Origin: Brevibacterium casei CIP 102111
GTDB lineage: Bacteria; Actinomycetota; Actinomycetes; Actinomycetales; Brevibacteriaceae
Assembly: GCF_900169275.1 (NCBI RefSeq)
Contig: NZ_FXZC01000011.1
Location: 1-48,642 of the forward strand
Direction of reading: 5' to 3'
Length of the DNA stretch: 48,642 nucleotides
The position numbers and the translations under genes are program-made. Below the pieces are notes generated by a model. The model saw nothing but the letters and a program-made list of their open reading frames with translations. It had not been told where the DNA came from and ran no database searches. This document shows, in pieces, positions 36,031 to 44,735 of the stretch; position 1 is the stretch's first letter, and the number at the start of each line of letters is the position of its first letter.

Positions 36031-36473
36031 CGTTCGGCCCGCCACGCGTCGAGTCCGACGTCGATGATCCGGGCGTGCCGGATGCGCGGCAGCGCGGCGA
36101 TGGAGATCCACTCCGCCCGGTCCGTCGTCCCGTCGATCTCCAGGGTTCCCAGGGTCCCGCCGACCACCTCGGCGAGGTAGACGACCCGCACCCCCTTGAA
36201 CGGCCGCCCGCTGCCGCGGCGCTTCTCGGTGAAGCTGTGGGTGGTCAGCGGGCGGATGAGTTCGGCGTCGAACCCGGTCTCCTCGCGGATCTCGCGGACC
36301 GTGCCCTCCTCGATGCTCTCGTCGTAGTCGATGCCTCCGCCGGGCAGAGTCCACAGCGCCCGCCCCGGCTCGCCGCCTCCGTTGAACCAGCTGAGCAGGA
36401 TCTCATTGTCGTCATTGACGATCACCGCGTAGCCGGCCAGGCGCGTGTCGTACTCGGAGAAGTGCAAGTCCAT
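36015..36473 (-). CDS. NUDIX hydrolase
   Basis: A 152-residue NUDIX protein. The box GGGIDYDESIEEGTVREIREETGFD (about residues 46-70) is complete (G-x5-E-x7-R-E-x2-E-E-x-G). It hydrolyses a nucleoside-diphosphate linked to an unknown moiety. I chose the ATG at 36473, 6 bases after TAGGGT, a leaderless layout; a GTG two codons upstream is the alternative. It is divergent from an SRPBCC gene with closely spaced promoters. Confidence 0.9.
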   Translation of the reverse strand: MDLHFSEYDTRLAGYAVIVNDDNEILLSWFNGGGEPGRALWTLPGGGIDYDESIEEGTVREIREETGFDAELIRPLTTHSFTEKRRGSGRPFKGVRVVYLAEVVGGTLGTLEIDGTTDRAEWISIAALPRIRHARIIDVGLDAWRAERAAQR

Positions 36474-36499
36474 GCCCACACCCTACCCATGTGGCCAAC

Positions 36500-36528
36500 T
36501 TCACATTCGCTCACCCCGTGCCTAGGCT
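36500..36528 (+). promoter_or_regulatory. Promoter of leaderless SRPBCC gene
   Basis: TTCACA (36500-36505), 17 bases, TAGGCT (36523-36528). The -10 ends 6 bases before the ATG at 36535, so transcription should begin at the start codon. Confidence 0.6.
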
Positions 36529-36534
36529 GGGACC

Positions 36535-37041
36535 ATGGCCGAATCCTCTGGGCGCAACGCCGACTATCCCGACGACAAGATGTCCCACACGCGCGTCATC
36601 GCCGCCCCAGCGGAGGAGATCTTCGCGGTTCTCTCCGACCCCAACCGTCACCAGGACACCGAGCCCGGCGACTGGGTGCGCTCGTCGATCACGACAGAGC
36701 CCATCACCCGCACGGGACAGGTCTTCTCGATGAACATGTTCCTCGAGCAGGCGGGAGGCGCCTACCGGATGGACAACGTCGTCACGACCTTCGAACCGGA
36801 CACGGCGATCGCCTGGGACCCGGGTCAGGCCGACGCCGTCGGCGAGGTGAGGACCGGAGGGTGGCGCTGGCGCTACGACCTCCATCCGGTCGAGGCCGGC
36901 ACCGAGGTGACCCTGACCTACGACTGGTCGGACACGACCCAGGACGTCCGCGACCAGTTCGGCGGGTTCCCGGTCGTCCCGCCTGCGTTCCTCGCCGCCT
37001 CCCTCGCCTCCCTCGACAGGACGGTCACCGGCCGCCGGTGA
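36535..37041 (+). CDS. SRPBCC family protein
   Basis: A 168-residue START-like protein: SHTRVIAAPAEEIFAVLSDPNRHQDTEPGDWVR opens the helix-grip fold; YRMDNVVTTFEPDTAIAWDPG and WRWRYDLHPVEAGTEVTLTYDWSDT supply the central strands, and the C-terminal helix ends it. Ligand unknown. It has a good promoter but no ribosome site and is followed 16 bases later by an alpha/beta hydrolase gene with its own -10. Confidence 0.82.
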   Translation: MAESSGRNADYPDDKMSHTRVIAAPAEEIFAVLSDPNRHQDTEPGDWVRSSITTEPITRTGQVFSMNMFLEQAGGAYRMDNVVTTFEPDTAIAWDPGQADAVGEVRTGGWRWRYDLHPVEAGTEVTLTYDWSDTTQDVRDQFGGFPVVPPAFLAASLASLDRTVTGRR

Positions 37042-37057
37042 AGGGTAGTCTGGTGGC

Positions 37058-37882
37058 GTGAATGAGATCGCCAGCAGACGCATCGGTGACAGCGGGAGAC
37101 TCATCGTCTTCCTCCACGGCCTCTTCGGCCGGGGCAAGAACTTCGCGACCGTTGCGAAGGCCCTGACCCCGGAGTTCTCGAGCCTCCTCGTCGACCTCCC
37201 CGACCACGGGGATTCGGCATGGACGGACGAGTTCAGCTACGTCGCCACGGCCGACGCCGTCGCCTCCGCCATCGCCGAGGCGGTCGATCCCTCCCAGCTC
37301 CCCGTCCACCTCGTCGGCCACTCCCTCGGGGGCAAGGTCGCCATGGTCCTCGCCCTGCGCCACCCCGAGCTCGTCGACCGCCTCGTCGTCGTCGACATCG
37401 CTCCCAGCGGGGGAGGGGATGTGGGGACGTTCAACCATCTCCTCACCAGTCTCGCCGAACTCGACCTCGACACCGTCTCGTCGCGCTCCGAGGCTGACCA
37501 GGCCCTGCAGGCGCAGATCCCCGACCCGGTGGTCCGGGGGTTCCTCCTCCAGAACCTGCGTCCGAGTGCGGGCGGATACTCCTGGCAGCCGAACCTCACC
37601 CTGCTCCGGGAGAGCCTGCCGACGATCGGGAGCTTCCCGGATCCGGGAGAACTCGTCGCGCTCGAGACCGGAGCGACGACATTCGACCGGCCCGTGCTCT
37701 GGGTCGCCGGCTCGGAATCGGACTACATCGACCGGGAGCAGCTGCCGCTCATGCGCTCGTTCTTCCCCCGCACGACCCTGCTCACCGTCAAGGGCTCAGG
37801 ACACTGGGTCCACTCGGAGAAGCCCGAGGCCTTCGTGACGGCCGTGCGGACGTTCCTCACTCGACCGGAATATGCTGGTTGA
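37058..37882 (+). CDS. Alpha/beta hydrolase
   Basis: A 274-residue alpha/beta-hydrolase. VFLHGLFGRGKNFATVAKAL contains the oxyanion-hole HG, LVDLPDHGDSAWTDEFSY the following strand, VHLVGHSLGGKVAMVLALRHPELV the nucleophile elbow G-H-S-L-G-G, and GSGHWVHSEKPEAFVTAVRTFL the catalytic His. It is closest to the YbfF-type esterases by its HGLFG start. The GTG start lies 6 bases after TAGTCT, a leaderless arrangement. Substrate unknown. Confidence 0.9.
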   Translation: MNEIASRRIGDSGRLIVFLHGLFGRGKNFATVAKALTPEFSSLLVDLPDHGDSAWTDEFSYVATADAVASAIAEAVDPSQLPVHLVGHSLGGKVAMVLALRHPELVDRLVVVDIAPSGGGDVGTFNHLLTSLAELDLDTVSSRSEADQALQAQIPDPVVRGFLLQNLRPSAGGYSWQPNLTLLRESLPTIGSFPDPGELVALETGATTFDRPVLWVAGSESDYIDREQLPLMRSFFPRTTLLTVKGSGHWVHSEKPEAFVTAVRTFLTRPEYAG

Positions 37883-37927
37883 GCACACTGTTGAGCAATA
37901 CGAGTACCGACATCCCAGGAGGACCGA

Positions 37928-38830
37928 GTGAGCACACCGACTGACCCGACGCCCAAGTTCGCCGACTACGCCGACGGAACCCGGCTGGTGAGCACCGACT
38001 GGGTGGCCGAGCACGGGACCGACCCGGGTGTCGTCGTCATCGAAAGCGACGAGGATGTGCTCCTCTACGAGACCGGTCACATCCCCGGCGCGGTCAAGGT
38101 CGACTGGCACACCGAACTCAACGACCCCGTCACCCGTGACTACGTCGACGGCGAGGGCTTCGCGAAGCTCCTCTCCGCCAAGGGCATCTCACGTGAGGAC
38201 ACGATCGTCTTCTACGGCGACAAGTCCAACTGGTGGGCCGCGTACGCCCTCTGGGTCTTCTCCCTCTTCGGCCACCCCGATGTCCGCCTCATGGACGGCG
38301 GCCGCGCGAAGTGGGAGGCCGAGGGCCGCGAGATGACGACGGACAGGCCCGAGCGCACGCCCACCGACTACCCGGTCATCGACCGCGACGACTCGACGCT
38401 GCGTGCCTTCCTCCCCGAAGTCCGGGACAGCCTCGGCACTCGACCGCTCATCGACGTCCGCAGCCCCGAGGAGTACAGCGGCGAACGCACCCACATGCCC
38501 GCCTACCCCGAAGAGGGGGCACTGCGCGGGGGACACATCCCCGGCGCCCGGTCGGTGCCGTGGGCGAAGGCGGCGAACGAGGACGGAACATTCAAGACCG
38601 CCGACGAGCTGCGGGCGATCTACACCGACGGCGCGGGCCTCGGCACCTCGGATGACATCATCGCGTACTGCCGCATCGGAGAGCGCTCGAGCCACACCTG
38701 GTTCGTCCTCCACCATCTCCTCGGCTACGACAATGTCCGCAACTACGACGGGTCCTGGACGGAGTGGGGCAACGCCGTGCGCGTCCCCATCGCCACCGGA
38801 ACCGAACCCGGTGAGGTGCGTCCGTCCTGA
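37928..38830 (+). CDS. sseA: Thiosulfate/mercaptopyruvate-type sulfurtransferase
   Basis: A 300-residue protein with two rhodanese domains. The N-terminal one (about 20-140) is structural; the C-terminal one (about 160-290) carries the persulfide loop [14 protein letters not shown], in which the CRIGERS sequence is typical of actinobacterial CysA/SseA-like enzymes. [14 protein letters not shown] and [12 protein letters not shown] are also present. AGGAGGA lies ahead of the GTG. It overlaps sufE by one base, so its persulfide is likely passed on. Confidence 0.92.
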   Translation: MSTPTDPTPKFADYADGTRLVSTDWVAEHGTDPGVVVIESDEDVLLYETGHIPGAVKVDWHTELNDPVTRDYVDGEGFAKLLSAKGISREDTIVFYGDKSNWWAAYALWVFSLFGHPDVRLMDGGRAKWEAEGREMTTDRPERTPTDYPVIDRDDSTLRAFLPEVRDSLGTRPLIDVRSPEEYSGERTHMPAYPEEGALRGGHIPGARSVPWAKAANEDGTFKTADELRAIYTDGAGLGTSDDIIAYCRIGERSSHTWFVLHHLLGYDNVRNYDGSWTEWGNAVRVPIATGTEPGEVRPS

Positions 38831-39309
38831 TGAGTGAGGACATCGTCACCTCAGATCTCCCCGAGTCGCTGGCCGAGATCGTCACTGACTTCGCCGAGAC
38901 CGAGCCCTCCGAGCGGCTGCAGCTCCTCCTCGAGTTCTCCTCCGAGCTTCCGGAGCTGCCGGCTCGCTTCGCCGACCATCCGGAGCTTCTCGAGCCCGTC
39001 CCCGAGTGCCAGTCGCCGATCTTCCTCGTCACCGAGGTCGACGACCCGGAGCAGGGGGAGCAGGCGACCGTGCGTCTGCACTTCTCCGCCCCGCCCGAGG
39101 CACCGACGACGCGGGGGTTCGCCGGCATCCTCTCGGAAGGGCTCGACGGTCAGTCCGCCGAGGCGGTCCTCTCCGTCCCCGCGGACCTGCCGCTGCGCCT
39201 CTCGCTCACCGAGGCGGTGAGTCCGCTGCGTTTGCGCGGAATGAGCGGAATGCTCTCGCGAATCCAGCGTCAGGTGTCCGAGAGGATCGGCAAGATCACA
39301 TCCGCATAG
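38830..39309 (+). CDS. sufE: SufE family sulfur acceptor
   Basis: A 159-residue SufE-like protein. LPESLAEIVTDFAETEPSERLQLLLEFSSELPELP and VPECQSPIFLVTEV, with the acceptor Cys in ECQSP, then APTTRGFAGILSEGLDG are the SufE marks. SufE takes persulfide sulfur from SufS; here the gene pair with a rhodanese suggests a sulfurtransferase-SufE relay, known as a pairing in mycobacteria. No sufS or sufBCD is in the window. Its end is 84 bases from the FecCD operon. Confidence 0.93.
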   Translation: MSEDIVTSDLPESLAEIVTDFAETEPSERLQLLLEFSSELPELPARFADHPELLEPVPECQSPIFLVTEVDDPEQGEQATVRLHFSAPPEAPTTRGFAGILSEGLDGQSAEAVLSVPADLPLRLSLTEAVSPLRLRGMSGMLSRIQRQVSERIGKITSA

Positions 39310-39321
39310 TCCCACGCGCGG

Positions 39322-39368
39322 TTGGCTGAGTGAGTGAAGTGGGCTAGATTGTGGTTAGCCTGCCCTTA
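39322..39368 (+). promoter_or_regulatory. fec operon promoter with weak IdeR box
   Basis: TTGGCT (39322-39327), 17 bases, TAGATT (39345-39350). The box TGTGGTTAGCCTGCCCTTA (39350-39368) agrees with the IdeR consensus at 13 of 19 positions by my alignment and covers the start site, consistent with iron repression. Confidence 0.65.
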
Positions 39369-39393
39369 TCAGCCATGTCGAAGGACCCTCCCG

Positions 39394-40479
39394 ATGACCG
39401 GTTTCGCCACCCCCGCCTCGGCGACACCCCCATCATCGACAGTCCAGGCTCCGGTGACAGGACAGGCGACGTCGACGGCGCTCAAGGTCAGGCGCGCAGT
39501 CGGCCTCATCGTCTCACTCGTCGTGCTCGTCCTCATCGTCCTCGCCTCGCTGGCGATCGGCACCAGGGACATGCCCCTGTCGGAGGTCGTCGGTGCATTC
39601 TTCGCTCCGACAGGCAGCGACGACCAGCTCGTCGTCCTCGAACTGCGCTACCCGCGGACCGTGCTCGGCCTCCTCGTCGGGATGGGCCTCGGACTGGCCG
39701 GCGGACTCATCCAAGCGCTCACGCGCAATCCGCTCGCCGATCCCGGCATCCTCGGAGTCAACGCCGGTGCGTCGTTCGCGGTGACCATCGGCATCGGATT
39801 CTTCGGCATCACCTCGGTCAGCGGGTACATCTGGTTCGCCTTCGTCGGCGCCCTGCTCGCGACGACCGGCGTGTACATCATCGGCTCCGCGGGTCGCACC
39901 CGCACCGTCGATCCGATCCGCCTGACCCTGGCGGGGGTCGCGGTGGCCGCGGTGCTCACCGGTCTGACGAAGGGCATCCTGCTCACCAACGAACGCGCCT
40001 TCGACGCCTTCCGCGCGTGGGACGTCGGCGCGATCGCGGGACGCGGCTTCGACACGGTCTTCGCCGTCCTCCCGTTCATCGCCGTCGGCGTCGCCCTCGC
40101 CCTCGCCCTGTCCCACTCGCTCAACGCTGTGGCCCTCGGCGATGATCTCGCGGCGAGCCTCGGCACCTCGGTCCATCGCACGCGCGTCCTCTCGATCATC
40201 GCCGTCACCTTACTGGCCGGTGCGGCGACCGCGGCGGCGGGTCCGATCGGCTTCATCGGTCTGATGATCCCGCACATCGCCCGATGGATCGTCGGACCTG
40301 ATCAGCGATGGATCCTCAGTTATTCGCTCATCCTCTCGCCGATCCTCCTGCTCGGCTCCGACATCATCGGCCGTGTCGTCATGAAGCCGGGGGAGCTGCA
40401 GGTCGGTGTCGTCACCGCCTTCGTCGGAGCTCCCGTGCTCATCGCCCTGGTCCGCCGGAAGAAGGCGAGCGGCCTGTGA
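39394..40479 (+). CDS. FecCD-type iron-siderophore permease (first)
   Basis: A 361-residue permease with about nine to ten helices. LRYPRTVLGLLVGMGLGLAGGLIQALTRNPLADPGILGVNAGASF is the FecCD/BtuC signature, and GPIGFIGLMIPHIARWIVGPDQRWILSYSLILSPILLLGSDIIGR the C-terminal one with the coupling helix. It forms half of a heterodimeric ferric-siderophore channel. AAGGA is 8-9 bases upstream of the ATG. Its GTGA overlap with the next permease marks an operon. Confidence 0.94.
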   Translation: MTGFATPASATPPSSTVQAPVTGQATSTALKVRRAVGLIVSLVVLVLIVLASLAIGTRDMPLSEVVGAFFAPTGSDDQLVVLELRYPRTVLGLLVGMGLGLAGGLIQALTRNPLADPGILGVNAGASFAVTIGIGFFGITSVSGYIWFAFVGALLATTGVYIIGSAGRTRTVDPIRLTLAGVAVAAVLTGLTKGILLTNERAFDAFRAWDVGAIAGRGFDTVFAVLPFIAVGVALALALSHSLNAVALGDDLAASLGTSVHRTRVLSIIAVTLLAGAATAAAGPIGFIGLMIPHIARWIVGPDQRWILSYSLILSPILLLGSDIIGRVVMKPGELQVGVVTAFVGAPVLIALVRRKKASGL

Positions 40480-41570
40480 AGTCCTCAGACAGCTCCACTG
40501 CACTCGTCCCCGGCGGCGCGGTCGCCCCCGGGGAGACGATCGACTTCGGGCGCCCGATGGCGCGCGTCTTCGGGCTGCGCGTCGACGTCCGCGTCGTCGT
40601 CACCGCCGCCATCGTCACCCTCCTTGCTCTCATCTGCGGGTTCGCCGGGCTCCTCCTCGGCAAGTTCACCCTCACCCCCGCCGAGGTGGTCGAAGGGCTC
40701 TTCGGCGTCGCCGACAAACGCATCGTCAACACCGTGGTGGGGGAGTGGCGGGCCCCGAGGATCCTCGCGGGCATCGTCCTCGGTGCGGGACTCGGCGTCT
40801 CCGGGGCCGTCTTCCAGTCGCTCACCCGCAATCCGCTCGGCAGTCCCGACATCATCGGCTTCTCGACCGGCGCCTACACCGGCGGCATCGTCACGATCAT
40901 CGTCTTCGGCACGAGCTTCGTCTCCACGGCCGCCGGTGCCATCATCGGCGGCATGCTCACCGCCCTCCTCGTCTACCTCCTCACGTGGAAGGGCGGAGTG
41001 CAGGGCTTCCGCCTCATCATCGTCGGCATCGCGCTCACGGCTATGCTGGGTGCCTTCAACACGTGGCTGATCATGCGTGTGGACCTCGACCTTGCGATGG
41101 CCGCGGCGACGTGGGGAGCCGGCTCCCTCAACGGCATGGGCTGGTCGACGATTCTCCCGGCGGCCATCGCCGTGGTCGTCCTCAGCCTCGGGTGCGGCCT
41201 CTTCTCCCGTGACCTCGGAACCCTCGAACTCGGCGACGACACGGCCAAGGCGCTCGGCGTCCGCAACGAACCCGTGCGCGCAGCACTCATCCTCATCGCC
41301 GTCGCCCTCGTCGCCGTCGTCACCGCGGCGGCCGGGCCGATCGCCTTCGTGGCGCTGGCGGCCCCGCAGATCGGGCGGCGCCTCGCGAGGTCCCAGGGCA
41401 CAAGCCTGCTCATGGCCGCCGCCGTCGGCGCTCTGCTCCTCGTCGCGGCCGATCTCATCGCCCAGCATGCCCTGGGCGAGACCCAACTCCCCGTCGGCGT
41501 CGTCACCGTGTGCATCGGCGGCGTCTACCTGATCTGGCTCCTCATCCAAGAAGCTCGGAGGGCACAATGA
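40476..41570 (+). CDS. FecCD-type iron-siderophore permease (second)
   Basis: A 364-residue partner permease. WRAPRILAGIVLGAGLGVSGAVFQSLTRNPLGSPDIIGFSTGAY and GPIAFVALAAPQIGRRLARSQG are the FecCD blocks. The N-terminal 45 residues before the first helix are cytoplasmic. The order binding protein elsewhere, then permease, permease, ATPase resembles FepDGC-like siderophore systems. The start is GTG with no own ribosome site, so translation is coupled to the first permease. Confidence 0.93.
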   Translation: MKSSDSSTALVPGGAVAPGETIDFGRPMARVFGLRVDVRVVVTAAIVTLLALICGFAGLLLGKFTLTPAEVVEGLFGVADKRIVNTVVGEWRAPRILAGIVLGAGLGVSGAVFQSLTRNPLGSPDIIGFSTGAYTGGIVTIIVFGTSFVSTAAGAIIGGMLTALLVYLLTWKGGVQGFRLIIVGIALTAMLGAFNTWLIMRVDLDLAMAAATWGAGSLNGMGWSTILPAAIAVVVLSLGCGLFSRDLGTLELGDDTAKALGVRNEPVRAALILIAVALVAVVTAAAGPIAFVALAAPQIGRRLARSQGTSLLMAAAVGALLLVAADLIAQHALGETQLPVGVVTVCIGGVYLIWLLIQEARRAQ

Positions 41571-42457
41571 GCGCTCACACCATCGCAGGGGACACACCGG
41601 CCATCGGTGCGGCGGCGGAGGGTCCCACCGGCAGCGGTTCCAGCCCGCTCGCGGCGGAGAACCTCGACCTCGCCTACGACCAGCGGCAGATCGTCACCGA
41701 TCTCGATGTGCAGATCCCGGCCGGTCAGTTCACGGTCATCGTCGGGCCCAATGCGTGCGGGAAGTCGACGTTGCTGCGGGCTCTGGCACGGCTGCTGCCT
41801 CCGGCGAAGGGCACGGTGCTCCTCGACGGCAACGACATCTCGACGATGAAGACCAAGCAGATCGCCAAGCGCCTCGGCCTGCTGCCGCAGAGCTCGATCG
41901 CTCCCGAGGGGATCACGGTCGGTGAGCTCGTCGCCCGTGGGCGCCACCCGCACCAGTCGTTCCTCAAGCAGTGGACGGAGGCGGACGAGGTCGCCGTGCT
42001 CTCGGCGCTTCGCGCGACGAACACCGAGGAGCTCTCCTCCCGCCTCGTCGACGAGCTCTCCGGTGGTCAGCGCCAACGTGTGTGGGTGGCGATGGTGCTC
42101 GCCCAGGAGACGCCGCTGCTCCTCCTCGACGAGCCGACGACGTTCCTCGACGTCGCGTTCCAGATCGAGCTGCTCGACCTCTTCGCCCAGCTCAACCACG
42201 AACACGGGCACACACTGGTCGCCGTTCTCCACGACCTCAATCAGGCATGCCGCTACGCCGATGAGATCATCGCGATGAAATCCGGTGAGATCGTCGCGCA
42301 GGGAGCGCCCGCGGACATCGTCACCGCCGAACTCGTCCACGACGTCTTCGGCATCGACTGCAGCGTCATCGACGACCCTGTCACCGGCGCCCCGATGATC
42401 GTCCCGGGGCCGCCGCAGAAGACCTTCGCACAGCGTCAGAGCGCCGAGGCGGTCTGA
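41567..42457 (+). CDS. Iron-siderophore ABC ATPase (FecE/FepC type)
   Basis: A 296-residue ATPase with a 28-residue Gly/Ser-rich N-terminal extension. Walker A IVGPNACGKSTLLRALARLLPPAKG, the Q-loop GLLPQSSIAPEGITVGELVARGRHPHQ, signature ELSGGQRQRVWVAMVLAQ, Walker B LLLLDEPTTFLD and VAVLHDLNQACRYAD are all intact and specifically FepC/FecE-like (GRHPHQ). The C-terminal VFGIDCSVIDDPVTGAPMIVP is also typical. Overlaps the permease by ATGA; CGGAGGG precedes it. A strong hairpin follows. Confidence 0.95.
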   Translation: MSAHTIAGDTPAIGAAAEGPTGSGSSPLAAENLDLAYDQRQIVTDLDVQIPAGQFTVIVGPNACGKSTLLRALARLLPPAKGTVLLDGNDISTMKTKQIAKRLGLLPQSSIAPEGITVGELVARGRHPHQSFLKQWTEADEVAVLSALRATNTEELSSRLVDELSGGQRQRVWVAMVLAQETPLLLLDEPTTFLDVAFQIELLDLFAQLNHEHGHTLVAVLHDLNQACRYADEIIAMKSGEIVAQGAPADIVTAELVHDVFGIDCSVIDDPVTGAPMIVPGPPQKTFAQRQSAEAV

Positions 42458-42497
42458 TCAGCGGCCGGGCAGCCGGCCGGCGGCACAGCGACAACGA

Positions 42498-42539
42498 CAC
42501 AGTGACGGCCGGTCCCGTTCGGGACCGGCCGTCACTGTG
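42498..42539. terminator. Strong bidirectional hairpin
   Basis: Arms of 20 bp (CACAGTGACGGCCGGTCCCG and its exact complement) around a 2-base centre, between the fec operon and the convergent DUF808 gene. There is no T-tract. Confidence 0.9.
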
Positions 42540-42577
42540 CGCTCTGCAGTCTCTCGGTTCGGTGCCGACCGCCTGAT

Positions 42578-43738
42578 TCACCGCGCGGGCGGTTGGTGTC
42601 CCCGTCGTTCGGCAGGACCCTCACCGTCGGCAACCGACGGACCGTTGTCGACCGGAGTGCCGTCGTCCTTGGGTGCCTTCCGTTCACCGTCCGCGACCTG
42701 ATCCGACGGCTTCCGGTCGGCCTCGGAGCCGGTGGCCGACGTCGCCGCAGTGCCCTGCGCGGCCGGTGCCGTCGTCGCAGCGTGGCCCGAGTCGGCACCC
42801 GGCTTCTTGAGCAGCTTCTGGATGCCGATGGCGATCGCGGCGACGATCCCACCCCAGATCGCCCCGAGGATGAGGGAGAAGAAGGTGTTGACGAGCCAAC
42901 CGAGGATGCCCGCCACCTCGGCGGCAGGAGCCTCCAGGCTGTGGACGAAGTCGTAGATGGCGGTGAAGCCGAGCTCGTCGGTGCCGACGAGGATGATGTG
43001 CCCGCCGACCCAGAGCATCGCGAGAGTGCCGACGACCGAGAGCCCGGCCAAGAGCTTCGGCATGGCCTGGACGAGCGAGCGTCCGAACTTCTGCGAGCCC
43101 GGGTTCTCCTTCTGAGCCATGTGGAGGCCGATGTCGTCCATCTTGACGATGAGGGCGACGAGTCCGTAGACGCCGACCGTGATGGCGAGGGCGACGACGA
43201 CGAGGATGACTGCGCGCGAGAGCAGGCTTTCGTCGGCCACCTCGTTGAGCGCGATGACCATGATCTCGCAGCTGAGCACGAAGTCGGTCGTGATCGCCGA
43301 GCGGACGATCTTCTTCTCCCGATCGGCTTCACTGACCTCGCTGGCCTGCGGATCCTCCTGCGCCGGGCCGTGGTGTTCGATCCATCCGAGCTTCTCCAGG
43401 ACCTTTTCGGCACCCTCGAAGCAGAGATAGGTGCCGCCGATCATCAGCAGCGGGGTGAGGAGCCAGGGAAGGAACTGGCTGAGCAGGAGGATGATCGGCA
43501 GGATGATGACGATCTTGTTGAAGAGCGAGCCGATGGCGATGCGCTTGATGATCGGCAGCTCTCGCTTCGGGTCGACGCCTTCGACGAACTTCGGCGTCAC
43601 CGCGGCATCGTCGACGACGACGCCGATGGTCTTCGCGCCGGCGCGCGAGGCACCGGCGGCGACATCGTCAAGGCTCGCCGCAGAGAGTTTGACGAGGGCG
43701 GCGACGTCGTCGAGGAGTGCGAAGAGACCGCCGGCCAT
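42578..43738 (-). CDS. DUF808 (YedI-type) membrane protein
   Basis: A 386-residue membrane protein. MAGGLFALLDDVAALVKLSAASLDDVAAGASRAGAKTIGVVVDDAAVTPKFVEG is the very conserved DUF808/YedI start, followed by EGAEKVLEKL...TTDFVLSCEIMVIALNEV and several helices to about residue 320. The last 65 residues are a charged, disordered tail (Ala/Thr then Asp/Gly/Pro). Function unknown. AGGAGG is upstream and overlaps the stop codon of the preceding META-like gene; the three minus-strand genes probably form one operon. Confidence 0.92.
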   Translation of the reverse strand: MAGGLFALLDDVAALVKLSAASLDDVAAGASRAGAKTIGVVVDDAAVTPKFVEGVDPKRELPIIKRIAIGSLFNKIVIILPIILLLSQFLPWLLTPLLMIGGTYLCFEGAEKVLEKLGWIEHHGPAQEDPQASEVSEADREKKIVRSAITTDFVLSCEIMVIALNEVADESLLSRAVILVVVALAITVGVYGLVALIVKMDDIGLHMAQKENPGSQKFGRSLVQAMPKLLAGLSVVGTLAMLWVGGHIILVGTDELGFTAIYDFVHSLEAPAAEVAGILGWLVNTFFSLILGAIWGGIVAAIAIGIQKLLKKPGADSGHAATTAPAAQGTAATSATGSEADRKPSDQVADGERKAPKDDGTPVDNGPSVADGEGPAERRGHQPPAR

Positions 43739-44044
43739 CTACTGTTCCTCCTGTGAGCTGCGGGTCATCTCGCCGAGGCGGTTGCCGGCATGGTCGAACA
43801 CGATGAGGGTGTCGCCGTCGACCTTGGCTGCGCGGGCCCGACCGACCCACATCTTCATGCCCGGGGCGGCCATTTGGGTGGTGAGGAACTGAGAGATCGT
43901 CGCGCTGCCGTCTCCGCCGGCCTCCCACGACGTGACGATGCGGTTGGCGCCGTCGCTGCCGGTGAGCGCGCCGTCCTCACCGAAGTCGAGGAACGCCTTC
44001 GATCCCGCCTCCGGCGTCCACCTGCCGTTGATGCTCTGAGTCAT
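43739..44044 (-). CDS. META-like small cytoplasmic protein
   Basis: A 101-residue protein without a signal peptide. SINGRWTPEAGSKAFLDFGEDGALTGSDGANRIVTSWEAGGDGSATISQFLTTQMAAPGMKMWVGRARAAKVDGDTLIVFDHAGNRLGEM follows the META/HslJ fold order, and the same pattern (W-x-S/T-PEAG-x-x-FL-x-x-x-EDG-x-x-GSDG-x-N) is in the lipoprotein just upstream, so the two arose by duplication. It overlaps its neighbours by one base on the upstream side and abuts DUF808 on the other. Confidence 0.75.
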   Translation of the reverse strand: MTQSINGRWTPEAGSKAFLDFGEDGALTGSDGANRIVTSWEAGGDGSATISQFLTTQMAAPGMKMWVGRARAAKVDGDTLIVFDHAGNRLGEMTRSSQEEQ

Positions 44045-44493
44045 CACTGCTTCTCCAATCCGCCGATGACCGATCCCTGTCCGTCCTTGACCGTCATGAC
44101 GTCTCCTTCGATCGTCGCTGCGGCGGCCTTGGACAGCCACGAGTCGACTCCCGCGCACGCCTTCTGCGTGCTGGTGAAGGGTTCGATGGTGATCGTGTCT
44201 CCGTCGAGAGTCCAGCTCGACTTGATCGCATTGCAGCCGTCGGAGCCTTCAACGCTGCCGTCTTCCTTCAACTCGAGGAACGGTTCGCCGGCTTCGGGAG
44301 AGGTCCACTTGCCGACCGGGTCGACGGTCGCGGACTCCGTCTCACTCGGAGTGCTCGGATCACTCGCCGAGGAGGAGGCCGGTTCCGAGGGCTCGGCTCC
44401 GTTCGCACACGCGGCCAGCGGCAACGTCGCCGCGAGGGCGACCGCGCCGAGCAGAAGTCGGAGGGACGGGTGATGCTGTGTGGCAATGTCCAT
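44044..44493 (-). CDS. META-domain lipoprotein
   Basis: A 149-residue lipoprotein. The signal ends LAAC (Cys about residue 29), followed by a Ser/Pro linker, then GKWTSPEAGEPFLELKEDGSVEGSDGCNAIKSSWTLDGDTITIEPFTSTQKACAG, which is a META/HslJ-type domain with the usual GC-N and T-x-x-A-C cysteines. I chose the ATG at 44493, 6 bases after TATGAT, a leaderless layout. Such domains are linked to envelope stress and antibiotic response, but the function is unproven. Confidence 0.8.
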   Translation of the reverse strand: MDIATQHHPSLRLLLGAVALAATLPLAACANGAEPSEPASSSASDPSTPSETESATVDPVGKWTSPEAGEPFLELKEDGSVEGSDGCNAIKSSWTLDGDTITIEPFTSTQKACAGVDSWLSKAAAATIEGDVMTVKDGQGSVIGGLEKQ

Positions 44494-44559
44494 GTCCCGA
44501 TCATAACGGGCAGGCCGCCTGGCCACCTGGGTGGCGCGGACGAGACCGGAGAATCCAGG

Positions 44560-44626
44560 TTTTGTTCGTTTTGTTCACGAGCAACACGCATTGTTCTTGC
44601 TCGTCGTCGTTGCCGATCCGTAACCT
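44560..44626 (+). promoter_or_regulatory. Conserved upstream element of first protease gene
   Basis: TTTTGTTCGTTTTGTTCAC (44560-44578) and, starting 58 bases after it, CCGTAACCT (44618-44626) recur with the same 58-base offset upstream of the second protease gene (46778 and 46836). This suggests shared regulation. The sigma factor or regulator is unknown. Confidence 0.7.
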
Positions 44627-44637
44627 TGCCGGTGGTT

Positions 44638-44649
44638 GAACAGCTGTTC
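44638..44649. promoter_or_regulatory. LexA-like palindrome GAACAGCTGTTC
   Basis: A perfect 12-bp palindrome with the GAAC-N4-GTTC core of the actinobacterial/Gram-positive SOS box, 86 bases upstream of the protease start. The outer bases of the full consensus (CGAAC/GTTCG) do not match. It is missing from the second paralog. Confidence 0.4.
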
Positions 44650-44735
44650 TCGTGACCCGAGCGTGATCTTCGGATGACGCGCGCACGAGGACATCGAGCA
44701 ATCATCAATGAATCCGACCAAGGGAATCGAAGAGT

